DNA of 64,000 bases from Caecitellus pseudoparvulus (taxonomy: Eukaryota > Bigyra: Bicosoecida): NCBI GenBank assembly GCA_965644315.1, contig CBFFRQ010000042.1:62001-126000 (forward strand). The letters are read 5' to 3'. The notes below the pieces were generated by a model. The model made no database searches. It saw only the letters and a list, made by a program, of their open reading frames with translations, and was not told the DNA's origin. Below, piece by piece: positions 32,887-42,000 of this stretch. Position 1 is the first letter of the stretch. Each line of letters begins with the position of its first letter. Made by a program: the position numbers and the translations under genes.

Positions 32887-34001
32887 TCAGTTTCTGCCCA
32901 CTTCACCATTACTGAACACAAAACAACCACCGCAATCATTCGTTGGTCTTGCGTAGATGGTGCAGCCCGACACGGGTCCGGCCTCTGGCGCGTGTGTTGT
33001 TTGGCATGGGGTTGGTGCGGGACTAACTGACGCCCGACAAACGTCTCACGCCAGTCCTGCCCTGCAGCGCCGCGCTCAGCCATGAGCCCGTGCAAACCAA
33101 GCCACGGAACTCTGAGAGGTTAGTTTCACGCCGCTGTCTTGTCCAGTGCCCGTGGCCAGGTGCTCGTGCCGTGTGAGGCGGTGGTGTGGCGCTGGCTCAG
33201 CCACGCACCTGCCGTGTTCTGATTTGCCGCCTTTGATTACCATTAACGAATCGAGACCTGACCTCTGTGATGTCTCAATATGTTTATGAGGCATATTCAC
33301 GTGTTTTTTGGACGGGGTGGCCTTTCAGGCAGCGGCTGCTGGCGTTCCTCCCGCTGCAGCTGCGTTCAGCTGCCCCCACATGCACAGGACGCGTAACCAC
33401 CTCGTGTTGCTTCACCCAGGGCATGCACGCGGCAAATCGCGACCGTTCATTCACAGATCCACCCGGACTTCGTGCATCCTGGCCTCTGTGTCCTGGTCCA
33501 AGCTTGCCAAGCAGCCACACCTCGTACGTGCATCGCAAGAGCCACTCAGCACCCACTTCCCAAAGGGCCGCAGTCGACCTCTCCGATTGCGAGTCCAAGT
33601 TGTGTGGGGATACCTACAAGCCTTTCCTACCGGATGGCGCATGGGCCTTCTCACCTCTGCGGCACTGGATGGATTGTACATTCCCCCCCCCTCGTCTCTC
33701 AGGCCTCAGGCATGTTTTTGTCCTCACGATGGTGCTTCGATTGACCCCTCGACTTGCTGGTGAGTTCCCTTGGTCGTTGCTTGTGTGCCATGCTTCGTCT
33801 TGTTTGTGTCTGGCGATGTGTCCCGGCTGAGTGAGGAAGCGTTGGAACGGCATGGGGGTCTGCTGGCTGCATGGCCCCCGTTACTGACGATAAAAAAGAT
33901 ATACCAGCGCATACCAATGGGTCCTTCTGACAGCCTTCTCTGTTGTGCCCGTGTCTGGGCGTGTGTGGGATGACGATGAAACCTCCCTGGACTGAATGGG
34001 T

Positions 34002-34020
34002 CCTGGCCGGTCATCGGCCA
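34002..34020. repeat. Stem-loop CTGGCCG-GTCAT-CGGCCAG
   Basis: Seven-base perfect stem with a five-base loop, followed within about 30 bases by the T-rich sequence cttctttattgtcat. It could be part of a non-coding RNA or chance; no conserved box sequences support a named RNA class. Confidence 0.45.
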
Positions 34021-34211
34021 GCCCAAACTTTGATGATCACCCTTCTTTATTGTCATAGTTACTCTGACCACACTTGTGTGTCGCTGCTCCCCACGGCTTT
34101 TGCCCGCGCACCGTGACACTATCGCACACCCACTCCTCACCTCACCTCGCAGACTGCCCAGTGTTTCTCAACACTGCCTCCACACTCTCACACACGTTCA
34201 ATGCATTTCTA

Positions 34212-34953
34212 TCACTCTTCCGGCTTCCCAAGCACCACATCTTTGTCCTCAGGAGCCCCTGCTGCGTCTGAGCCCGCAGCTGGGGCGGGTATGGCGCCCG
34301 GCGGCGGAGCGAAGCCAGGCGGCAAGGGCATGCCTGGAGGCGGAGCCATGCCAGGTGGCATGGCAGGCATGGCTGCGTGCATGGGCGGGGCGCCAGGGAA
34401 GGGGCCGGGGCCTGGCATGGGCATGCCACCTGGGGGAGGCATAAAGCCCGGTCCGGGCCCTATTCCCGCGGGCGGACCAGCAGCGGGCTGGGAAGAGGGT
34501 CCCGCAAGCAACTGTGCGGCGGCCTCCCTGCGACACGGGGAGGCGGAGCAGTGGTGTGAGAACCGCGGCACCAGCCGGAGGCCCAGGCGCTACTTACTCA
34601 GGAGTCGGGATGCCAGCGAGTGGCGGCATGCCTTTCGGCGTCTTGGGCGTGGGTTGGGGCAACCGGTGCGGCGGGACGTAGCTCCCAAGAAACTGAGCAG
34701 GGAGGCAGCGGGTGTGTGACATCGTTGGCGGGGCTCAGACAATGCTGCACGCTGGGGGGCCTACCTGCTGAAAGAAGGCATTGTAGTTGTCCCTGTGCTT
34801 GTACCCATAGTTGTGTTGCTTTCGCCCTTTGAACTGCGTGAGCGGGAAGGAGCAGGGTGCGCCAGGTGCGGAAGTTGGCAGAGGCGCAGGTCTGCCACGC
34901 ACGCTGTCATGCTGGACGTAGGCGTCGCACACATCACAGTAGTACCGAGGCAT
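34212..34953 (-). CDS. U1 small nuclear ribonucleoprotein C (U1-C)
   Basis: Zinc-finger protein of the U1 snRNP that stabilises pairing of U1 RNA with the 5' splice site. Exons read 34953-34903, 34833-34765, 34692-34598 and 34527-34212; introns 69, 72 and 70 bp; 176 residues. The matrin-type finger is exact after splicing: MPRYYCDVCDAYVQHDS joined to FKGRKQHNYGYKHRDNY gives C-x2-C-x14-H-x5-H. A linker FLGSYVPPHRLPQPTPKTP follows, then a Pro/Gly/Met-rich tail (MPPPGGMPMPGPG) typical of U1-C. Intron 1 is 69 bp, in frame and stop-free; if retained it adds 23 residues between the Cys and His pairs and should break the finger. Confidence 0.95.
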
Positions 34954-35425
34954 GTTGGCGGCACGCTTTGCAGGCCTTGGCACCGACCACTACCAGGCTT
35001 GGAGCGTTGTGGGTGCAGCAGCTCAAGCAGTGGCTTGTCGTGGCACACCAGAGCAAACTGGGACGACTGTCAGGCAGGGTGCAGCGGGAGTGCTCAAGCA
35101 GGATCCCGTGCTCTGCCAGGTTGGCGAGGTTTGAAGCGCCTTGCATGATTTGTCGTGTGCTGAGCGAATGCATGTCTGAGCCGCAGGCTCTTCGCGCCGG
35201 GTGAGTGGCAGTCGGCGCAGCGCCTGCCCTGCAGACACAACTAATCGTCGTCACTCCACGAGGGCTCTTTTTTGGGAGCTGCACAGTGTTTCGCCTTTCC
35301 GCCCTTGACAGTCCCACCGTCGCACTGTCGCGAAGCCAACCTCGTTGCGGAAATCGGCCCTGCGCGCAATAGACCAGCAAGGCGAACCCGAGCATTGTGC
35401 GAAGCCTCAAGTCCACGAAATCGCA
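34954..35425. other. Divergent intergenic region, U1-C / AC19
   Basis: Holds the two promoters. A minus-strand open frame ending at 35241 finishes with a plausible-looking acidic tail (KKEPSWSDDD), but I cannot connect it to any start or exon, so I do not call it a gene. Confidence 0.4.
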
Positions 35426-35859
35426 ATGTCGACGCAACAACCAAAGCTTGCAGCAGTGAGTGGCTCCTAGGGGCACACGCTCGCGGTTCATGCGGTGCTG
35501 GCAAGCTGCTGGCGATCCTGTTCACGCTGTGCCGAGAGCCACGCCTTTTTCCCTGCCTGCCTGGACAGATTGAAGACCCCGCCAACGCGGATTTGGTGAC
35601 CTATGTCATGGAGGATGAAGACCACACACTTGGCAATGCGCTTCGGTACACCCTCATGCGCAGCAAAGACACTGCTTTCTGTGGCTACTCCGTCCCTCAC
35701 CCGACTGAGAGCCGCATCAACATCCGCCTGCAGACCACTGGGCGCCCAGCCCACGAGGTGATGCAAGAGGGCATTTCCAACCTGAAGGCTGCCAGCGACG
35801 CGATGGCCTCCGCATTCGATGCTGCCTTGGCTGACTTTGACGCGTCTAAGCAGCAATAA
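35426..35859 (+). CDS. RNA polymerase I/III subunit AC19 (POLR1D/RPC19)
   Basis: Small alpha-like subunit shared by RNA polymerases I and III; pairs with AC40. Exons 35426-35455 and 35569-35859 (113 bp intron, phase 0), 106 residues. The core matches the family: VTYVMEDEDHTLGNALRYTL, CGYSVPHPTESRINIRLQTT, then the C-terminal helix. EDHTLGNALR and GYSVPHP are diagnostic for the Rpb11/AC19 group, and the overall length and C-terminal helix favour AC19. The 10-codon first exon (MSTQQPKLAA) is supported by frame and by the need for a start. Confidence 0.93.
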
Positions 35860-36417
35860 CTGTGGCTTCCCACCGCCAACCTGTCTCCACTCGCTCACTG
35901 AGGGGTGAAGAAGCTCACGCACCTCGAACGCTGTGTAAATTCGCATGTGAAAAGAGTCATGCACTGCAGTGCGGCACCAGGCAGCGATCGTTGGCCACTG
36001 CAGGGGTGGCAGACGGAGCTGCGCAAGTGCGGAAATTGCCTGCTGCCTTTGCTCACGGCTTTCTGCAGCGCGAAGAGGGACGGATTTCCCACTCTCGTTG
36101 GCCAAAAGTCTGCATGCATGGCAAGCTAGGGACAGCACTGTGTGCGCTCAGTGCCAAACGGGGCAATGTTCCACGCTTGCGCAACAGTTGCTGCTTCAGG
36201 CGCAAGCGCAGCTCTTGTTTGAGGCTGGCTATTGCTCAATGCACGAAGGTACTGATGCAGCAGCCAAGCAGCAAGGATAAACACACGCTAGGGCTACTTA
36301 TCAGACTGGTATGGACCTGGCAAGCTCAAAGTGGGGCGCAGCAAGCGTTCGTGCGTGTGCTGCGGGCCGGCAGATGAATTTCCGCAAGGCTCCATGTGGC
36401 TGAGTGCGGTTCACACC
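35860..36417. other. Convergent intergenic region, no gene seen
   Basis: Between the stops of AC19 and of the acidic nuclear protein. Open frames on both strands lack protein-like composition. More space than two 3' ends need, but I see nothing specific in it. Confidence 0.35.
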
Positions 36418-36930
36418 TCACTCATCAGCACGGGCCTTCTTGGCAGGGCTCTTTCGAGCGCTCATGGAGCGTGTTGTTGGGGTGTGCCTGGGCTCCTCGT
36501 CCTCGGCAGGCTTCTCTTCCTCCCGAGCGCGCTTCTCGCCGCCAACTGCACTTGGCTCGCCGTCAGAACCAGCTGACGCTGCAGGTTCAGCGTAGCTTTC
36601 GTCATCAGACTCTGCCTCATCAGCTTCTGTGGGTGTATCCTTTTCCTCGGCTTCCTCTGCGGCGAGTTGGAGCATGTGCGTTGGCGTTGCAGCAAGTGCA
36701 GCGCACCTGCGCAGACGAACGCAGCAGCACAAACACTCACCCTCCGCCTGCGCTGCAGGCTCCTCCTTGTCAGGGGAAGGTGCTTCAATCGCAGCAGGCT
36801 TTTCATCAACTGCTGGGCTGTCAGAAGTCTTCTCCGTGGCCGGGCAATCCTTTACAGCATGGCCAGCGTCCACAGGAGCCTGCGCAGCGTCCGCTGCAGG
36901 TGCTGCTGAAGCCTCAGTCGTGCTTGCCAT
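36418..36930 (-). CDS. Small acidic Ala/Glu/Pro-rich protein with nuclear localisation signals
   Basis: Exons read 36930-36741 and 36656-36418 (84 bp intron, phase 1); 142 residues. Removing the intron deletes a Cys-rich stretch and leaves uniformly acidic sequence (AEEEAEEKDTPTEADEAESD). Basic clusters GGEKRAREEEK and the C-terminal KSPAKKARADE look like nuclear localisation signals. I do not recognise the family; composition resembles chromatin-associated or histone-chaperone acidic proteins, which is not evidence of function. Confidence 0.65.
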   Translation of the reverse strand: MASTTEASAAPAADAAQAPVDAGHAVKDCPATEKTSDSPAVDEKPAAIEAPSPDKEEPAAQAEGECLCCCVRLRRCAALAATPTHMLQLAAEEAEEKDTPTEADEAESDDESYAEPAASAGSDGEPSAVGGEKRAREEEKPAEDEEPRHTPTTRSMSARKSPAKKARADE

Positions 36931-37480
36931 GTTGATTGCGAGTGGGTGGGAGATGTTGGAGACTTGGTGGCGATCTCGTGGTGATAGCTGTGAGGGACTT
37001 GAGGCGGCTGAGGTGATGTGAAGTTTTGCCGACCCCGGCTGAGTGCTGAATGCCTCAACTGCCGTGGCTGTGGCTTGTGCAGGGGGGGTACATGGGGAAT
37101 CCAGGGGGGGCGCTGCTTCTCACCTATCACACCTGCTGGAAGTCAGCTTCTTCTCCCGGACACAGCCAGGTCCTTGGGGCGGAGAGGACCCGGGAGCCTC
37201 CAGCATTCAGGGAGGAGCCTGGCACGCATGCGCTGCTGTCGTGTCCCTCAAAACAACGGCTGAGCACACATTTGCCTTGTCACGTTCACGAAGCCTGTGC
37301 CCGGATCCGCTCACCACCTGCGCTCGCGTTGGCCGCTGCTGCCACCAGTGCAAGTGCCTGTCGTGGTACATCGCCCACGGCTCAGCACACCTCACAATCC
37401 GCCCGGGTCGCAGGGGTTGAAGTGCAGCTGGCGTGCACATCGAGGCAGCGAAGACCGCCCAGGAATAATCAGCGATAAGC
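36931..37480. other. Divergent intergenic region, no gene seen
   Basis: Separates the start of the acidic nuclear protein from the start of the four-helix membrane protein. Pro/Gly-rich open frames in it are composition artefacts. No motif I can name. Confidence 0.35.
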
Positions 37481-38691
37481 ATGGCTGATGTAAACCCCTT
37501 TGCAGCGCAAGACAACCCTTGGGCCGACGACGGCGGCGCACCAGCGCCCGCTTCGGCGGCGTCTGCTCCAAGTTCCGCTTCAGCCCCCGCCCCTGTCCCA
37601 GCCCCTGCGCCGTCACCCTTCGGCCAGGAGCCGCTGCCGTCTGACAACGTGCCTTCCTGGGATCAGGGTTCCACGCCCTCGCAGTCCTCTACAGCCGGTG
37701 CAACCCTGGGCGCTGGTCAGCCTCCCCCCAAGGCGGGCCAGCCAGAAGTGGGCTGTTGCCGGTCGTGCTTGAATGGCTTCGTGGCCTGCTGTGGTGGCTG
37801 TAACCACGCAGTGGCGTCACAGTGGTGGATTCTTGCCATCATTCTCGGCATTGTCGCTGCAGGGCTGCTGGCAATTTTCGGGTCCGCCTTCGCGTTCTAT
37901 GACCCTATCATCCGCGCCGGACACTGCCCGTCCGTTGACTGCTCCAGCTCCAGCTTTGACTGCACTGCAGTGGACCCTGGCTGCGCTGTCTTGCTGACCA
38001 AGATCTCAGAGAACCAGTGCACCTGCAAGGCGCCTTGCTCTGACAGCAGTTGGAGCGAGTACCGACCTGTGTCCTTCTCGGTGAAGCTGACCACGGACGG
38101 CAAGCGTGGCAACTTGTTCTGCCCCTGGCCGTCCCGCAACTTTGACTGGCGAGTGTCTGCGTCAAGCATCGGCCCCTCTTTCCTCATCTTCGTTATTGTT
38201 GCGTTGTTCAAGGGATGGAGCTGTGAGTATCCCCGCGCCCTGCCCCCACACACGCCCTGCCGGCTCACAACGTGCGTTCCCCACGTCCAACCGCAGCATA
38301 CCTGTGGGTGCTGGGCACGGGCGTGTTTGGGCTGGGTGGCGTCTTCTTCTATATCTTTGCCTCTGACACTGGCGCCTTGCTGACCGCCCAGACCGAATGC
38401 CACAACAACTACAAGACCATCGCAGATGTGAACCCTGCACTGGACCTCAAGTGCGAGTATGCCTTTGCTGTCTGGACTGTGCTCGGCTCCACAGCAGCTT
38501 GTGTGCTGCTTGGATGGACAGGCATCCTTCTCTGCCTGCACGGCAGGCACTACGCCTCCAGCCGAGCTGCAGCCATGGCTGCAGCCCAGCCACCGCCAAC
38601 TGCACCTGCTGGCGCTGGCGCGCCCTCTGCACCTGCTGGCTCATACGAGCCACCCACAGACAACCCCTTCGAAACTGGGCGAAAATACTAA
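37481..38691 (+). CDS. Four-helix membrane protein with NPF motifs at both ends
   Basis: Unknown family. Exons 37481-38222 and 38297-38691 (74 bp intron, phase 1), 378 residues. About 110 residues of Ala/Pro/Ser-rich cytosolic tail begin MADVNPFAAQDNPWADD. A Cys-rich turn (CCRSCLNGFVACCGGC) precedes helix 1 (WWILAIILGIVAAGLLAIFG). A large loop has many cysteines (CPSVDCSSSSFDC, CTCKAPC) and is probably lumenal and disulfide-bonded. Two closely spaced helices span the splice junction (PSFLIFVIVALFKGW, YLWVLGTGVFGLGGVFFYIF), and helix 4 is VWTVLGSTAACVLLGWTGIL. The C-terminus ends DNPFETGRKY. NPF near both ends suggests EH-domain partners in endocytic sorting (inference). Confidence 0.75.
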
Positions 38692-39004
38692 TCGAAAGAG
38701 GTTGTGATGACATGAATGCACCTCGTGGTGTAAACTGGGCAGCACAGCAGGCGCTGACCACTGCGGGTTGCACCTGGGCTTGCCTTGCGCTCGTGGCGTG
38801 AGTGCTGCGACCGCGCACAATCGCTGCGCAGCGCCACTACTGTGCACTTCAGGGTGAACAGCTGTGTGACGAAATGCCTGGACTTCAAAGTATCGGCGCT
38901 GAATCTCACCAAGGCTGAGTCCACAGCCCCCCTAACGCTCTCACACTCGCTGGCTTGGCTGGCTGCTGCCACCGCCCCTGTCCTGCAGCTTTCGAGGGAG
39001 CAAA
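38692..39004. other. Intergenic, no gene seen
   Basis: Between two plus-strand genes; should carry the promoter of the LRR gene. No recognisable element. Confidence 0.35.
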
Positions 39005-42000
39005 ATGGCGGAGGCAGGTGCCACCAGCATGGAAACAGTGATAGATGTGTACTCTACACAGCTCGTGTGCGTTTCGGATCTTAAAATTGTACGATCGCAC
39101 TCCCGCAGCTGCAGCGTTTCGGCGACGTTTCAGCATCCGTTAGCACTGCATTTGCGCCTGTTGTGCAGGGCCCAGGAGTTAAGTTCATCTTCGCCGAGGA
39201 CAACTTCCTTTCAGATGAGCAGCTGAATGTCAGTACTTTGCTGGGGTGCCTCTTCCGTGTTCCTTGGCCCCGCACTCCGCTCTCCCTGCCTGGCTCGCCT
39301 TCTCCCAGTCTTTGCCAAGCGCTCCCGGACTGCAGGGGCTCTTCCTCGCCGGGAACAGTATTACCGGGCAGGAACTGCGCTTGCCTAGCTCAAGCTGCCC
39401 AGAACTTGTGACCCTGCAGCTGTCAAGGAATCCCATCGACGCCTTCCCTCCCATTGCTGGCCTGCCCATGCTGCAGTGTCTGCTGCTAGACAACGCGGAG
39501 CTGCAGGGTTCCCCTGCGGAGGGGCCTCGCAGCAGCAGTCTAGCCATGCTGTCTCTGCGGAACAACCACCTATCAGCCCTGCGCTGGCTGTCGGAAGATG
39601 CCCTGCCCCGGCTCCTTGTCCTGGACGTGGACGGGAATCCGCTCGGCGAGGCCGGCCTCACGCAGTGGCCTCAGCTGCCCTCGCTACGGCACGTTTCCGC
39701 ACGGCGGTGTGGTCTGGCCACACCCGTGGGAAGAGCAACCCCTCGCTGGCGCTTGCCCCTCCTGCAATCGGTGCGCCTGGATGGCAACGCCCTGACGCAG
39801 GTGGGCTTCTTGTCAGCGTGCTCGGCCCTGCAGCGCCTGTCCCTCGCGCACAACGCCATTCAGGAACTTCCCGATCTCAGCGCAGCAGCGCTTACTCTGC
39901 AGTACCTTGACATTGCACACAATGCCATTGAAGGCTGTGGTGGCCTGGCGGGCCTCTCAGCCTTGCAGGTCTGCCACCTGCGGCACAACGCGCTGCGAGA
40001 CCTGCCTGCTGCGCTGCAGGTCCTGGCCTTGCTGCCGGAACTTTTTGCCGTGAGCATCCTTGGCAACCCTTGCACCCTGGGGGCATACCCTGTTGAGCCG
40101 GCTGTCGTATCAGACGCGCTGCTCGCCGTGGCCCGCCGTGCCGGCTCTGCAGCTCAGCAGGCAGAGGCGCTGTTGCCAGAAGTCGGGGCCCGGGGCATGC
40201 TAGCGTCCCTGAGCGCAGCGCAGCAGCACAGCGTTCATGACAGCACAGCCTCTGCAGCGTCGGGGCCGGTGTCCATGGAAAGCCAGCGCAGGAGCTGGGC
40301 GAGGCTGGCAGATCCGCTCATCGTGCACCCCACCGCTGCCGAGACAAGGCATGGTCTGCAGCTTGGCCTGCCCATTCGAACTGTTGTGTCAGAGCACGTG
40401 GAGTCTGCCTGCGCATCGTTTAAAGCACGGATGCCACACGCAGGTGGCTACGCTGAGGCTGGGGGCGCGGCTGGGCACCCCCCCCCCCTCTCTTTTGCCG
40501 ACTACGCCCGGCACTGCATGGCCATGGCACGGCAGATGGCAGGGCCGCAAGGAAGTGTGCTCGATGGTACGGTGGGTAGCTTGAGTTCTATTGATGATGG
40601 AGGGTCCTTCCCCGATTTAGTGCCTGGCGCGGTGGTGTTTGTCAACGGCAGCGCTGTGTCGCCCCCTGAGGCCATGCGCACGGCTCTTGGGAAGACAAAA
40701 CTGCTTCGCGCCGCCTTGCTCGTGGCATGCCCGCACCTCAGCTGGCTGGATGGCATCCTCGTCACTGATGCGGAGAGGGAGGGTGCCCAGGCCTGCCTAG
40801 CAGACAAGGCGGGCATTCGTGGAAGGGATGACTTGCTTTCCAGCCCAGGAAGTACAAGCCTTTTGCAAGCACTTACAAGGACAGGGGATGAAAAGCGCAA
40901 GGGCGCCGCCCAGGCTGCCCGGCCACCGGCAGCGCCTCAAGACGAGGGGGCCCCAATTACGTCTGCCGCCACAGTGGGGCCAGCACAGTCTGATGTCACC
41001 CGCTCCACTCCTCAGAAGGTTCGCGGACAGCCTCCCCAAGACAAGGGGCAACGACGTTTTGCATCTCCCACTGCAAGCTCTCAGAGAAGGTCTCAGTTGG
41101 TCGCCGCAGAGGGCCAGCAGCGTGTGCTGAAGGCGGCAGCTGGGCAGCTCGGGGCAGGCGTGAGTACCTTGGCGGCCACACGAGCTGCAGCTGTTCCTGT
41201 GTCTCGGGCGATTGGAGGAGGTGGCGGTACGATGAAGGTGGTGGATCAGGCAGCACCTTCAGCGCGGGGGCCACTGTGGCAGCAGGCAGTTGAAGGCAGC
41301 AAGGTGGTTGGGACGCCCGGCCGGGACACTACTCTGCAGAGTGGAGTGCACGGCTACGCAGAAGCAAGCACTGTTGCGCTGGCCCTGCAGCATGACAGCA
41401 CCCCCACGCCAGCTACGCAGTCAGAAGCATCGGAGTCGGACTCTGACTCTCAACCTGGCCCGGGCCTATCCCCGGCAGCTCTCCAGGGGCCCACCCGGCG
41501 ACCAGCAGGCCTCCCTTCCAACCATACACCCATGTCATGCAAGCGTTCTGTGCCGCCACCCGATGCCGAGCCAGGTTCTCCACATGCAGTGAAGGCTGCG
41601 CGTGGTGGTGTTGCCTTTGCTATCCCCACTGACTCTCGAGCACATAGCAGCCGACGGCCAGCTTCCCCAAGTCCGAAGCAAGGCCTCCCGACTGGAGAGC
41701 AGCCGGTGGTACGGACTCCACCTGCTCCAGGAGCAGCTCCTGCCACGCAGCCATCGCCAGTCGATGCCAGGGGCACAGCGCGGGACTTGCAGCATGAATT
41801 GCTCGCGCAAGCAGGCGGCACCTCACATGCCCATGCCTCGACCCCCCAGCAGGCTGAATCTGTGGAAGATGCGCATGAGACACAACCAGCGGGCGTGCGT
41901 TCGCCGGTCCGCACCCTGTCTGCTTCGACATCATCCCAGCGACCAGCCCAGGCCGTACAAGGGCAAGCGTCGGTGCACCGCAGGACCATGGTGGTGGATG

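Larger units (their letters stand above)
32750..34211. other. Longest gene-free stretch; palindrome and hairpin, no convincing ORF
   Basis: About 1.46 kb, clearly less GC-rich than the genes and with T-runs. Open frames exist (for example 33267-33830 plus) but have neither family motifs nor the codon bias of the neighbours. It contains a 22 bp perfect palindrome at 32865-32886 and a stem-loop at 34002-34020 followed by T-rich sequence. I looked for U1, U2, U4, U5, U6, U3, SRP and tRNA signatures and found none that hold. Both flanking genes (YbjQ start, U1-C stop) are on the minus strand, so this is more than a promoter needs. Confidence 0.5.

Noticed and set aside
33267-33830. 187-residue open frame in the gene-free stretch
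   Set aside because: No family motif, Cys/Pro/Ser-rich, and several equally long frames overlap it on the other strand.
34028-34075. C/D-box snoRNA-like sequence (TTGATGAT ... TCTGACC)
   Set aside because: The C box has a mismatch, the boxes are too close together, and flanking sequences do not form a terminal stem.
35241-35420. Minus-strand frame ending KKEPSWSDDD
   Set aside because: The tail looks plausible and has an acceptor-like tgtgcag before it, but I could not place a start or upstream exon, and it would overlap AC19 exon 1.
39089-39110. Very short (about 20 bp) intron option in the LRR gene
   Set aside because: Far below the 61-206 bp range of all other introns; the 80 bp alternative to 39168 keeps phase 0 and leads into LRR sequence.
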